A stretch of DNA of 64,000 nucleotides. Origin: Rhinopithecus roxellana (taxonomy: Eukaryota > Chordata > Mammalia > Primates > Cercopithecidae). The stretch's first letter is position 1. Every line of letters begins with the position of its first letter. The notes below the pieces were generated by a model that saw only the letters and a program-made list of their open reading frames with translations, ran no database searches and was not told the origin of the DNA. Below are positions 45,756 to 56,929 of this stretch, in pieces. A program made the position numbers and the translations under genes. The stretch is from positions 37,666,069-37,730,068 of the forward strand of contig NC_044552.1 of assembly GCF_007565055.1 (NCBI RefSeq), given 5' to 3'.

Positions 45756-45887
45756 TCCCTGTGGGCCTTGCTCAGAGCGGAGAAAGCATTTGTTTGTACA
45801 AGATCCGCAGACGTGTAAATGTTCCTGCAAAAACACAGACTCGCGTTGCAAGGCGAGGCAGCTTGAGTTAAACGAACGTACTTGCAG
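45756..45887 (+). CDS. VEGFA: VEGFA exon 7 (heparin/neuropilin-binding domain)
   Basis: 132 bases encoding the Cys-rich domain that starts PCGPCSERRKHLFVQDPQTC and ends RQLELNERTC. It is in VEGF165, 189 and 206 and absent from VEGF121. Donor CAG/GTTGGT. Confidence 0.98.
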
Positions 45888-48830
45888 GTTGGTTCCCAGA
45901 GGGCAAGCAGGTCAGAGAGGGGCATCACACAGAGATGGGGAGAGAGAGAAAGAGAGCGAGCGAGCGAGAGAGTGCCTGAGAGGGGCCAGCTGCTTGCTCA
46001 GTTTCTAGCTGCCTGCCTGGTGACTGCTGCCTTCTCTGCTTTTAAGGCCCCTGTGGTGGGCTGCAGGCGCTGGTCCAGCCTGGCGGGGCCTGTTCCGAGG
46101 TTGCCCTGGTTGCCTGAGTGGTAGGCTGGTGTGGCTTAGTGTGGTGGTGTGGACGCAAGCTGTGTGTTGTGTCCTGTGGTCCTTCTGCTCATAGTGGCTG
46201 TTGGTCCTGATGTTATTACTACCTCTGGTACTAATGCTGAGAAGCTGAAAGCCGATTCCAGGTGTGGACAATGTCAACAAAGCACGTGACGCTCTCACTG
46301 GGGCCTGCCTCGGCCCTTTGAAGTCTGCATGGCTGGGCTTCTCACTCACTCAGTGTTTCTTGATGGGGGAAGGGATTGAGTCTCCCACTTCAGACTGGGC
46401 CTCCCTGAGGAAAGGGCTGTGTCTCCTCCCTCAGACTGGGGCTCCCTGAGGACAGGGATATGTCTCCCCTCTCAGACTAAAGCTCCCTGCAGATAGGGCT
46501 GTGTCTCTCCCCTCCGACTGGGGCTCCCTGAGGACAGGGCTATATCTCCCTCCTCAGACTGGGGCTCCCTGAGGACAGAGCTATGCCTCTGCCCTCAGAC
46601 TGGGGCTCCCTGAGGACAGGGCTATGTCTCCCTCCTCAGACTGAAGCTCCCTGAGGACAGGGCTATGTCTCCCTCCTCAGACTGAGGCTCCCTGAGGACA
46701 GGGCTATGTCTCCCCCCTCAGACTGAGGCTCCCTGAGGACAGGGCTATGTCTCCCCCCTCAGACTGAGGCTCCCTGAGGACAGGGCTATGTCTCCCCCCT
46801 CAGACTGAGGCTCCCTGAGGACAGGGCTATGTCTCCCCCCTCAGACTGAGGCTCCCTGAGGACAGGGCTATGTCTCCCCCCTCAGACTGAGGCTCCCTGA
46901 GGACAGGGCTATGTCTCCCCCCTCAGACTGAGGCTCCCTGAGGACAGGGCTATGTCTCCCCCCTCAGACTGAGGCTCCCTGAGGACAGGGCTATGTCTCC
47001 CCCCTCAGACTGAGGCTCCCTGAGGACAGGGCTATGTCTCCCCCTTCAGACTGGGGCTCTCTGAGGGCAAGGGCTCTGGCTGTTGGTTTAGGACGGGGCA
47101 GTTTTGCCTACACACTGAAGGAGCTGTAGCATCCAAGAATACTAGATACCTTTAATCCTCCACCAGTCATGGTGACAACCCCAAGCAGCCCACACTTTTT
47201 CAAGTGCCCCCAGGATGCGTGAAGGGAGGGTTCTGTGCCCATTCCCCTGACATTAGACGGTGAGCTCCGTAAGCCGGGCCTGGTTTACTTACCTTTGTGA
47301 GCCCCCGGGCATCTGTACCTCTGTCCCTTGTCCAGACTGGGGACCAAGGAAGTGTCAAGTGCATGACTGAATGTGTGAGTCAGTTCAGGGGGTGAGGTCA
47401 GGAGCACAGGGCCGGGACAGGTGGCTGGCAATCTTTTAATGCCTTAGCCTGTGTTCTTTATACCAACTTGGCCTGTGCTCAGAGTGAGGGAGGCCCTGGG
47501 GGTCAGGGTAAGCTTCACTCAGGGAGGCAAGACTTTTATGGGGATTTCCTAGGCAGGGCCAAGGCACCCCCAGCTCGCCCTGAGGCTGCGTTAGGGAAGT
47601 CCTTGGAGTGTCTCCCCTCCCCCAGCAATGTTCTTGTGGCTTGTGGATGCTCAGGGGATGCTGGGAACCAGGCCTGGGTAGTTGGTGTGGGGTTCTATAT
47701 GTCTTGGCCCTATGTGAAACCAAGAGGGTGTTATTAGTGCTGGGGGTGGGGGCTCTGCCTAACTTCAGGGCTGGATGAGGGGAGTCTCAATTCCCCAGGG
47801 GTCTTTGGGGAAGATAAGGGACTTGACATTTTAGGGTTTTTTGGTGATGATTCTGCTGATGGAGGTTTGTGTGAAGTGACCTGGGAGTTAACTGAAGTTA
47901 CCCTAACCTCCCAATACCATTACCCAACCCCCAAGCTGGCTATACCTGGGAATATCAGTTTCCAAAATTGGGAGCTTAGGACTCCCATTTCTGGGCTCCC
48001 CAGAAGGGTAGGGCCTGTTCTGCCTCCTCCTCACAATCACCCAGGGGTAGGGGCATGCTGAGAAAATTCTTGGAGGCCCCCTTTGCTTCGGCAGGAGTAG
48101 TGAAGCCACCGAATTGTCTCTCCCCATCCTAAGTGAAGCAGCATATTTGAAAGGAAAGACAACCTGGCACCTGGGCCTGCAACCTCCAGGCAGCTCAAGA
48201 GAGATGAGGCCTACAGTCACACTGGGAGGGGACATGGGGAATGCAGATGTTCCCTCACCTTCCTGGGGCCTCCTGCTCTTCGCTACCCCCTCAGGAGCGT
48301 CCTGTCCCCAGGGCAGGCCCTTCCTGTTGCTGGCCACCCAGCCAAGCCTCTCTGTCTCAGGCGTTCTCCCAGATGACCTGCCTACTCTCTTCCCCACACC
48401 AGCCCCTAGAGACTGAACTGAAAAACCTCCTCAGCAGGGAACCTCTGCTGATTAACTTTGTCCAGCTCTGGTCACCCATCAGCTCTTAAAATGTCAAGTG
48501 GGGACTGTTCTTTGGTATCCGTTCATTTGTTGCTTTGTAAAGTGTTCCCGTGTCCTTGTCTTGTCTCAAGTAGATTGCAAGCTCCGGAGGGTAGACTGGG
48601 AGCCCCTGAGCGGAGCTGCTGCTCAGACCAGGGCTCCCTGAGGGCGGGGCTGGGGCTGTTCTCACACTGGGGCTTTCTGCCCCAGGACCACACCTTCATG
48701 TCCTCTCTGCTCTTATGGTGCTGGAGGCTGCAGTGACCCAGGGTCCCCCAGGAATGGGGAGGCCACCTGCCTCATCGCCAGGCCTCCTTAATTGGTCCTA
48801 ACCCCAGCCTTTGTTTTCCATTTCCCTCAG
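45888..48830 (+). other. VEGFA: VEGFA intron 7
   Basis: 2.9 kb. It has a GAGA/GAGC-rich tract at 45938-45972, a 41 bp minisatellite at 46392-47060, single diverged copies of the same motif at 48580-48665, and otherwise unique DNA. Acceptor TTTCCCTCAG before exon 8a. Confidence 0.9.
46392..47060 (+). repeat. 41 bp minisatellite in VEGFA intron 7
   Basis: About 16 tandem copies of a 41 bp unit (GACTGAGGCTCCCTGAGGAC followed by AGGGCTATGTCTCCCCCCTCA). Copies from about 46680 to 47040 are almost identical and the left copies are more diverged, so the right part expanded or homogenised recently. Each unit contains a pyrimidine tract followed by CAG. Confidence 0.97.
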
Positions 48831-48852
48831 ATGTGACAAGCCGAGGCGGTGA
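48831..48852 (+). CDS. VEGFA: VEGFA exon 8a, C-terminus CDKPRR and stop
   Basis: Completes a split Arg or Lys codon, then CDKPRR and TGA (48850-48852). The C-terminal Arg is what neuropilin-1 recognises. Totals: VEGF121 147, VEGF165 191, VEGF189 215 and VEGF206 232 precursor residues. Confidence 0.98.
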
Positions 48853-48918
48853 GCCAGGCAGGAGGAAGGAGCCTCCCTCAGGGTTTCGGGAACCAGATCT
48901 CTCACCAGGAAAGACTGA
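48853..48918 (+). CDS. VEGFA: Readthrough extension (VEGF-Ax), shared 3' with exon 8b
   Basis: After the exon 8a TGA the frame stays open for 21 sense codons to a second TGA at 48916-48918. It starts ARQEEGASLR and ends SLTRKD. This matches the human programmed readthrough extension. The conservation is visible; use of readthrough is inferred. Confidence 0.75.
   Translation, partial: ARQEEGASLRVSGTRSLTRKD
48897..48918 (+). CDS. VEGFA: VEGFA exon 8b (VEGFxxxb C-terminus SLTRKD)
   Basis: A distal acceptor, AACCAG/ATCTCTC, lies exactly 66 bases after the exon 8a acceptor. It encodes SLTRKD and a stop, as reported for human VEGF165b. Expression of the b isoforms is debated in the literature. 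Confidence 0.7.
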
Positions 48919-49184
48919 TACAGAACGATCGATACAGAAACCACGCTGCCGCCACCACACCATCACCATCGACAGAACAGTCCTTAATCCAGAAACCTGA
49001 AATGAAGGAAGAGGAGACTCTGCGCAGAGCACTTTGGGTCCGGAGGGCGAGACTCCGGCAGAAGCATTCCCGGGCGGGTGACCCAGCACGGTCCCTCTTG
49101 GAATTGGATTCGCCATTTTATTTTTCTTGCTGCTAAATCACCGAGCCCGGAAGATTAGAGAGTTTTATTTCTGGGATTCCTGTA

Positions 49185-49240
49185 GACACACCCACCCACA
49201 TACATACATTTATATATATATATATATTATATATATAAAA
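49185..49240 (+). promoter_or_regulatory. CA-rich element plus GAIT-type region (HILDA RNA switch)
   Basis: ACACACCCACCCACATACAT followed by TTTATATATATATA, about 335-385 bases after the stop codon. This is the position and sequence of the human VEGFA switch, where hnRNP L binding to the CA-rich element and GAIT complex binding are mutually exclusive. Confidence 0.75.
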
Positions 49241-49245
49241 ATAAA
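49240..49245 (+). terminator. Possible proximal poly(A) signal
   Basis: AATAAA inside the AU repeat of the 3'UTR. Use would give a short 3'UTR lacking most stability elements. No direct evidence for use. Confidence 0.35.
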
Positions 49246-50747
49246 TATCTATATTTTATATATATAAAATATATATATTCTTTTTTTAAATTAACAGTGC
49301 TAATGTTATTGGTGTCTTCACTGGATGTATTTGACTGCTGTGGACTTGAGTTGGGAGGGGGAATGTTCCCACTCAGATCCTGACAGGGAAGAGGAGGAGA
49401 CGAGAGACTCTGGCATGATCTTTTTTTTTGTCCCACTTGGTGGGGCCAGGGTCCTCTCCCCTGCCCAGGAATGTGCAAGGCCAGGGCATGGGGGCAAATA
49501 GGACCCACTTTTGGGAACCCCGACAAACCCAGCCCTGGCGCCGAGCCTCTACCCCGGGTCAGATGGACAGAAAGACAGATGACAGGTACAGGGACGAGGA
49601 CACTGGCTCTGACTAGGAGTTTGGGGAGCTTCAGGACATTGCTGTGCTTTGGGGATTCCCTCCACATGCTGCATGCGCATCTCGCCCCCAGGGGCACCGC
49701 CTGGAAGATTCAGGAGCCTGGGCGGCCTTCACTTACTCTCACCTGCTTCTGAGTTGCCCAGGAGGCCACTGGCAGATGTCCCGGCGAAGAGAAGAGACAC
49801 ATTGTTGGAAGAAGCAGCCCATGACAGCTCCCCTTCCTGGGATTCGCCCTCGTCCTCTTCCTGCTCCCCTTCCTGGGGTGCAGCCTAAAAGGACCTGATG
49901 TCCTCACACCATTGAAACCACTAGTTCTGTCCCCCCAGGAGACCTGGTTGTGTGTGTGTGAGTGGTTGACCTTCCTCCATCCCCTGGTCCTTCCCTTCCC
50001 TTCCCGAGGCACAGAGAGACAGGGCAGGATCCACGTGCCCATTGTGGAGGCAGACAAAAGAGAAAGTGTTTTATATACGGTACTTATTTAATATCCCTTT
50101 TTAATTAGAAATTAAAACAGTTAATTTAATTAAAGAGTAGGGTTTTTTTCAGTATTCTTGGTTAATATTTAATTTCAACTATTTATGAGATGTATCTTTT
50201 GCTCTCTCTCGCTCTCTTATTTGTACCGGTTTTTGTATATAAAATTCATGTTTCCAATCTCTCTCTCCCTGATCGGTGACAGTCACTAGCTTATTTTGAA
50301 CAGATATTTAATTTTGCTAACACTTAGCTCTGCCCTCCCCGTTCCCCTGGCTCCCCAGCACACATTCCTTTGAAATAAGGTTTCAATATACATCTACATA
50401 CTATATATATATTTGGCAACTTGTATTTGTGTGTATATATATATATATATGTTTATGTATATATGTGATTCTGATAAAATAGACATTGCTATTCTGTTTT
50501 TTATATGTAAAAACAAAACAAGAAAAAATAGAGAATTCTACATACTAAATCTCTCTCCTTTTTTAATTTTAATATTTGTTATCATTTATTTATTGGTGCT
50601 ACTGTTTATCCGTAATAATTGTGGGGAAAAGATATTAACATCACGTCTTTGTCTCTAGTGCAGTTTTTCGAGATATTCCGTAGTACATATTTATTTTTAA
50701 ACAACGACAAAGAAATACAGATATATCTTAAAAAAAAAGCATTTTGT

Positions 50748-50753
50748 ATTAAA
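50748..50753 (+). terminator. VEGFA distal poly(A) signal ATTAAA
   Basis: ATTAAA in TTTGTATTAAAGAATT. Cleavage is expected about 20 bases later, near 50774, as in the human transcript. Confidence 0.88.
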
Positions 50754-50774
50754 GAATTTAATTCTGATCTCAAA

Positions 50775-52169
50775 GCTCCTCTTGGTTTCTCCTTCTCCAT
50801 TGAATCCTTGCTCTAGACTTCCTCCCGCCCCCTTTCCCTCTTCCTTTGGGGAACATGGCATTTGTCTTGGGTCTGGGAAAGGTATGTCTAATGTGTAGGA
50901 TATGGGGTGACCCACCTTGTTGTGCTGGGGGTGAAGTCCTTCCATTTTGGCTGAGCTGGTCCTGGGGGAACCCATCCATCCAATTTTGATATAGAAGGTG
51001 GTAAGCTCTGGGAATGGGTGGAGAGGGAGAAAACAGCTTATAAGACAGGAGCCAAGGGCCCTTGCAATTGGTAGTGCTGCCTTCAGGAATTAGATAATCC
51101 AGGCCTCTGTCCCTTAGCCAGGGAAAGAACTGGCCATGTCTCCAAGCTTGCTTCCCAGGAGACAGGAGAAAGCTGTTTTTGCCTGTGGGGGTCTTGTTGG
51201 CTGCAACAGGCTGGGAGTGGGAAGGAGATGCTGCTGGAGGGCTGTGACCCCAGGGTGTAACTTAATTTTGCATAGTTACACCCTGGAGTTCCTTGAGCCT
51301 CTGGAAGATGGACCCGTAGGTCTGGTCATCACTGATGGGACTCCCTGCTCCAGCTTGCCCTAAGCTCTTCTCTCACGTCCTGCTTCTGGGTAAGGTGGCA
51401 CCTGTCCAGGTCTTTGGCATTGAAGAGCAGTGCTTCCAAATTCACTTCTTCTAGCCTCTCATTTATCCTTACAAATCATAAATATGGCTTGAATAAATAT
51501 TGAGCCAGTCATTGTGTGCTATGAATAAGATACAATTCCACGGGAGACACAAAACTATAAATCCATGAGCAGAAAAATACATAAAATGTGCTGGGGGCGT
51601 CTGATCTAGCTTGGGGGTGGAAGTTGTATTGGGGGTGGTGGCTGGGGGGTGGTGTCTTACGACGTTATCTCTAGGCTGCCACTTAAAGAATGGTTTGAAG
51701 ACAGAACGGGGGGAAGGGGTGAAAGGGTTGAGGACATCCCAGGCAGAAGGGATAGTGTGAGCAAGGCATGAAGGTGGCACTTGGGCAGGGAGTGGGTGGG
51801 TGGGGTGGAGGCTGGAGACATAGGCAGGGGTTAGCTCCAGGGGAGCCTGCAGCACCATGCCAAGTGCCTAGGGCCTGTCAGGGATGAGCAGCAGCTGAGG
51901 GGCTTTAAACACTGAGCGGCCCAGTCAGATACACTTTTCCATAGGTGCCTGGCAACAGTATGGGAGGCAGAGAGGCTGGTAGAGGCTGTTGTAGTCTTCC
52001 AGGAGGAATTGCACTGAGGGTGGGGAAGCACCTTTGGTGACTGGCAGTGCGGGCCATTGCAAGGTCTCAGCCTCAGGCAGCTTTTGGTCTAGTAAGTGCT
52101 CCTTTCCCAATCACTGACCACGTGCTGGCCCCTACACTGAATCTGTACAGCAGCCCTGGGAGGTAGGTG
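50775..52169. other. Downstream intergenic, no gene seen
   Basis: Unique-looking, with a weak old-repeat signature near 51480-51600 (TGAATAAATATTGAGCCAG). Confidence 0.5.
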
Positions 52170-52473
52170 CTTTTTTTTTTTTTTTTTTTTTTGAGATGGA
52201 GTCTTGCTCTGACGCCCAGGCTGGAGTGCAATGGCGTGATCTCGACTCCCTGCAACCTCCGTCTCCCGGGTTCAAGGGATTCTCCTACCTCAGCCTCCCG
52301 AGTAGCTGGGATTACAGGCACGCGCCATCATACTCGACTAATTTTTGTGTTTTTGTAGAGATGGGGTTTCACCATTGTAGGCTAGGCTGGCCTCAAACCT
52401 CTGACCTCAGGTGATCCACCCACCTCGGCCTCCCAAAGTGCTGGCATTACAGACGTGAGCCACTGCGCCCGGC
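52170..52473 (-). repeat. Alu, full length
   Basis: Reverse Alu with T-head, ending CACTGCGCCCGGC. AGGTAGG repeats on each side. Confidence 0.95.
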
Positions 52474-52489
52474 AGGTAGGGGCTTTTTT

Positions 52490-53000
52490 CATCCCATCTG
52501 GATTTTTGCCGGAGCCTTTAAATTGGTCTCCTGGATTCTCCCCTGGCCTTCCTTTAGCGGAATCTCACACAGCTGCTGGAGAGAGCCTGTTAAAATGTGA
52601 GTTAAGTTTTGTCACCTTTTGACTCAAAACCCTCCAGAGATAGTTTTACTCAGAGAAAAACCCAAATGGCCTTAAAAGGCCTGCACCATTTGGGCTGACT
52701 CCCTGACTACTCAATGACTTCGGGCCCTGCCTTGGCCGTGTGGCTCCAGCCATGCTGGTTTCTCCGTTCCTCAGATGCAGTGGGCATGCTTCCGCCACAG
52801 GGCCTTTGCACTGGCTGTCCTCGCTTCCTGGAGCACTTTCTTACACATGGCCCATGTTTTTGGATTCCTCACTTTCAAGTCTTGTTACCTTCTCAGTGAG
52901 ACTTACCCTGACCACTGCATTTACGATTGACCCCCCTTCCCACTCTGCACTTGGGTACCTCCTTTTCACCATCCCTTCTTTTTCCCCATAGCACATGTAG
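52490..53000 (+). repeat. L2 LINE 3' fragment
   Basis: Protein-remnant and 3' text typical of L2: GGCCTGCACCATTTGGGCTG, CACAGGGCCTTTGCACTGGC, CATAGCACATGTAGC. Broken by stops and frameshifts. Confidence 0.75.
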
Positions 53001-53700
53001 CTGCCTAACAGACTCTAGAACAATGCTACCAACAGAAATATAGTGTGAGTCACTTACAGAGTTTAAAATTTTCTAGGCACCAGAGTTTGAAAACTGTGAA
53101 AAGGTAAAATTAATTTTAATAGTTTAACTCCAACATATCTAGAATATCATTTCAGCATCTAATCAATGTAAACATTATTAATGAGTTTTTTTTTTTTTTT
53201 TTTTTTTTTTTTGAGACGGAGTCTCACTCTGTTGCCCAGGCTGGAATGCAGTGGTGCGATCTCGGCTCACTGCAACCTCTGCCTCCTGGGTTCAAGTGAT
53301 TCTCCTGCCTCAACCTCCCGAGTAGCTGGGACTATGGGCGCACACCACCACGCCTGGCTAATTTTTGTATTTTTAATAGAGATGGGGGTTTCACTATATT
53401 GATCAGGCTGGTCTTGAACTCCTGACCTCAGATGACCCACCTGCCTCAGATTACAGGCATGAGCCACTGCACTCAGCCTATTAATGAGAAATTCTATACT
53501 CTTTCGGTACTAAGTCTTTGCATCTGTCCAAGGGCAGAAATCGGATGTAAAGAAAAAATAAATCTTTGAATCTGGTGCGTATTTTATACTTATTGCATGT
53601 CTCAATTAGTCGTAGCCACGTTTCGAGTGCTTAATATACACATGGCTAGTGGCTACCATTTCAGACAGTATAGCTTTAAAACATACTCCCCCTTTTGTTT
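53001..53700. repeat. Old repeat split by an Alu
   Basis: The flanks of the Alu (53030-53185 and 53479-53690) read as one old element; TGGCTAGTGGCTACCATTTC and CAGACAGTATAGC are phrases of a common dispersed repeat that I cannot name securely. Confidence 0.5.
53187..53478 (-). repeat. Alu, slightly deleted near its 5' end
   Basis: Reverse Alu with a long T-head. The usual GCCTCCCAAAGTGCTGGG phrase is missing before TTACAGGCATGAGCC. Target-site duplication ATTAATGAG. Confidence 0.94.
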
Positions 53701-53840
53701 GTCTCCCCCAGCTAGAATGCCAGCTCCATGAAGGAAGAGATTTTTGTCTGTTTTGTTCACTGTATCTCCAGCTCCTGGAACAGTGCCTGGAACACAGTAC
53801 ATGCTCAATAAACATTTGTTAAGTGACTGACATTGTTTAA
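53701..53840 (+). repeat. L2 LINE tail
   Basis: CAGCTCCATGAAGGAAGAGA, ATCTCCAGCTCCTGGAACAG and CATGCTCAATAAACATTTGT are the canonical L2 3' end. Confidence 0.88.
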
Positions 53841-54039
53841 ACTGAGGCCTGGACCTGAAGGTTTCATCCCAAGACTATGGAGGTGAGTACAGGATTTCTA
53901 CAGAGATGTCAGGAGTGGTTGGTGGAGGGTTAGCTGGACAGGTGAGGACTTGAGCAGGGATTTTCTAGAAGTGAACTCAAAGTCAGCTGGTAGGGATTAG
54001 AGCAGAGGCCTCTTTGTCAGTGCTAGTACTGTCTCCTCT

Positions 54040-54215
54040 TAGCCACCCTGGAGATGGGGCTCCTTATTATTGCTTGGCAGATGAGAAGCAGGAGGCTCAG
54101 AGAAGGTAAATAACTTGCCCAAATTTACACACAGCCAGTAAATGGCCAAGCCAGAATTTAAACCAGCTTTTCTGACTCCAAATCTAGTGCTCTTTTCACC
54201 ACACCACAGCTGCCC
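54040..54215 (+). repeat. MIR SINE
   Basis: GATGAGAAGCAGGAGGCTCA, AACTTGCCCAAATTTACACA and CTAGTGCTCTTTTCACCAC. Confidence 0.9.
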
Positions 54216-54884
54216 CAGGCTAGGGCAGGGCATCAACAAATAAAAATGAATCGTCTAGACTGAACACAAACAGGCAAGAAGAAAAGTGGGACAGGGGGAG
54301 GATGTAGTGGTGGCCAAACCCAGGGCTGAAATCCAGACTTCCCCAAGTGTGGTAAGGCAAGGCAAGGCAAGGAAGAGATGTCTCCAGGGGCTGGGGCTCG
54401 TCAGTGGAAGATCGGAAACCTAAGCACGCAAGAGATTGCAACACACGGCCTTAGAGGAGAGAAACAGCCTTGAAACAGACCATGGAGAAAAGAAGGAGAA
54501 CATGAAAATGCCACCTCCCCTAGTTGTATAAGACCAGCTCAGATACCCCTCTGGAGCCTTTCCCAAGGATCTCTCCAGACCTAAGCAAGTCCCAGGGCCT
54601 CCCCTGCCTTCCCAGATCATCTTCTCTCTGTGGGACTCACACCCCCCGGCCTCGCCACTGTTTGGTCTGCAGCTACCCAGTGCTCCTTCTCCTCTGCCTA
54701 GCCTGAGACTCTCCCTTCTCCAAGGAGCTGCCCATCCTACTCCCAGCCCTGAAAGGCTTGTAGAGAGCCTGCTGGCCCACTCTCCTCCCTCGCACAAGAC
54801 CTGCAAGGCCGAAGGGTGGATCCATGCAAAACTTGGTGATTCTGGATCAATTTCATGTGTTAGGATCATGTGGTGGCCAGTGTG
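54216..54884. other. Intergenic; (GGCAA)n at 54354-54373
   Basis: No gene seen. A short GGCAA tandem repeat is the only structure. Confidence 0.5.
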
Positions 54885-55440
54885 CAAACATGGCGGTCAA
54901 CAGTTCTTTCTATCCCTGTGCCCACATGCTTTGCCCCCCAAGAAGTAGAGTCTATTTTTCCTCTTTCTGAATCTGGGCCGGCTTTATGACTTGCTTTGAA
55001 TAAAAAATGCAACACAAGAGAGATATTCTGGGACTTTCAGGTCTAGGCCTTAAGCGGCATCGTAGTATCAATTTTTGTCCTCTTGTAAGGCAGCTGCCAG
55101 GCTATAACTGTCCAAGTACTCTACTGGAGAGAGAGACTGTGCAGAGACAGAGATAGGGTAAAAGAGACAGAGAGATAGAGGAAGAGAGAGACAGAGATAG
55201 AGAGAGAGGCTCAGCCAACTCCCAGCTGTTCCAACCACCTGAAGCTGAGGCACCAGACGTGTAAGTGAAATCACTTTGGATTCCCTAGTGCCACGTGAGC
55301 CACTCTAGCCAACAACACATAGAGTAGAGAGAAGCCATCCCTGCCCCAATTTAGTGAGTTGTAAGCAAATGTATACACTGTGTTGTTTAAAGCTACTAAG
55401 CTTTGGGGTTGTTGTTACACCTCAATAATAACTGAGCCAT
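54885..55440 (+). mobile_element. Solitary MaLR-type LTR (MLT1-like)
   Basis: Phrases seen: GGCTTTATGACTTGCTTTGA, CAGGTCTAGGCCTTAAG, CTGAGGCACCAGACGTGTAA and TTAAAGCTACTAAGCTTTGG. These match my memory of MLT1-class LTRs of the ERVL-MaLR group, old non-autonomous endogenous retrovirus-like elements. A GA-rich expansion lies at 55130-55212. No internal coding sequence is present. Confidence 0.65.
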
Positions 55441-56929
55441 CCAACAAAACAGTCATTTCCTCAGGATTAGGGTGTTTGTCCCTTCCCATCCATAAGGCGT
55501 AACTGGTATTCATGAAGATCTTAGTGGATGGACGGATGTTCAAGGAAAGAAGAGAGTGTTTATAAGGGAATCAGAGACCAGGCATCTGCCATGGTGGTAA
55601 GTTTTGTGGGAAGACTCAGGGTAAGGGCTCTCCCAGGCAGCACAAAGTACTGTCCTAATTTCTAAAGTGAGGAGAGTGACTTGGTTCTACTGGAGTCTCA
55701 CCAAAAGAAAGTGGGCCTCACCTACAGCATGAGGGATAGAGGAGAGACGATGAGAAGAACTGCCAGAGAGCACAGCCTGAGGGATTTGGAGGAAGAGATT
55801 GTGGAATCCTTTTCTTGCCTTCTTCCTCCCATCCTCCAGCATTTAGGGAATACCAAGCATATGTACTATGCCCTGGTGTATGGATGGCCTCTCATTTACT
55901 GGGGGGCGGGGGGGGGGGGGGCGGCGGCTTTAGCATGAGCCAGCCTAGAGATGGGGATGGATGGGATGACCCTTGGAAGGCTCCACCAGGTTGGCTTCAG
56001 AGTTGCTGGGAGAGAGATAATTCAGCTATATCCACAGGGCATTGTCCATTAGGACATGGGACTAGGGGAAGGCAGGGAAGGAATCAGTAAATATTTATAA
56101 TCTGCCTAGAAAAGGAAAATGCAAAGCGAAGACAGGGCTTGACTGAGCATCTGCTGAGAAGGGGACAGAGGGGTGACATGGAAGGGGAAGAGCTAGAACC
56201 CAGGGAGCAGTGAGTCAGAGGAAAGGGCTCACTAGGAACAGGTGCCTATGGAGCGAGGCTGGGCCTGAGTCTCCCAGGGCAAGAGGGGGCTGGGATCTGA
56301 CAAAGATTTTCAAAGGCTGCCTTTGCCTTTGGGGAGTTAGTCTCTCTATGAGGGAAGTGCAAGTACTGCTCCCAGGGAGCTCCCAGTCTCAAGGAGGATT
56401 GACATGGCCCTGGCCCTCAGGATGCTCCCAGTCCTTACAGAGTATCTAATCTGAGGGAGGAGACAGAGCCTCTGCCATCAGACATTTCTTTGGATACTAG
56501 TTTCGGGAAGGCACCACCCTGCCTCCATTTGGCTGTTGCATTGTTTGGAGTCACCGGATGCTGGTACCCCATCCTTACCTCCAATCTCGATGCTCATTCA
56601 CAATGCTCACAGAGCTTCTCTCGTGTTTGTCATCAGGCATGTGTGGCTCACCAGCCTGGGGCCCGATTTTCTCCACACATCCCCTGATGGTCCCTGGGTC
56701 TGACTCCAGGTGGAACAGATGCCAGTACATGTCCCTTTCCTGGGCTTCTCGTGTCTCCTCTGCCGGAGAGGCCTGAGAACCCTGTTCATCAGCTCCTCAG
56801 ACTTCCTGTGGGAAGACTGTTCCCCTACTCCCTGTCTGTAGCTCATCCAGTTGTCCTGGGGAGGAGGTGGGGTGATGTCCTGTGAGGCCCGGCCCATTGG
56901 GACCTCTCTTTGGATGCCTCTGCAGAGCC
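55441..56929. other. Intergenic; G-run at 55902-55925
   Basis: No gene seen. Nearly pure G over about 24 bp (GGGGGGCGGGGGGGGGGGGG then GCGGCGG) could form a G-quadruplex. Confidence 0.5.

Larger units (their letters stand above)
34060..50774 (+). other. VEGFA: VEGFA gene, vascular endothelial growth factor A
   Basis: Complete gene of about 16.7 kb with eight exons. It encodes a secreted, disulphide-linked homodimer that binds FLT1 and KDR, with neuropilins and heparan sulphate as co-receptors for the longer forms, and it drives angiogenesis and vascular permeability. All donors are GT and all acceptors AG, and exon lengths match human VEGFA exactly. Splice choice among exons 6a, 6b, 7, 8a and 8b gives the 121, 145, 165, 189, 206 and b-type isoforms. 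The start at 34060 is set by similarity to the human mRNA start (TCGCGGAGGCTTGGGGCAGC), giving a 1044-base 5'UTR against about 1038 in human. The 3' end is set by the ATTAAA signal. Confidence 0.99.
48853..50774 (+). other. VEGFA: VEGFA 3'UTR
   Basis: 1.92 kb, matching human length. AU-rich, with many ATTTA motifs and TATA repeats (49210-49280 and 50400-50467). Such elements mediate rapid decay and hypoxic stabilisation (HuR, hnRNP L). Confidence 0.95.

Noticed and set aside
46392..47060. CRISPR array
   Set aside because: The repeats are contiguous, with no spacers, in a primate intron; this is a minisatellite.
50413..50816. Small open frames in the VEGFA 3'UTR
   Set aside because: AU-rich low-complexity frames within the known untranslated region.
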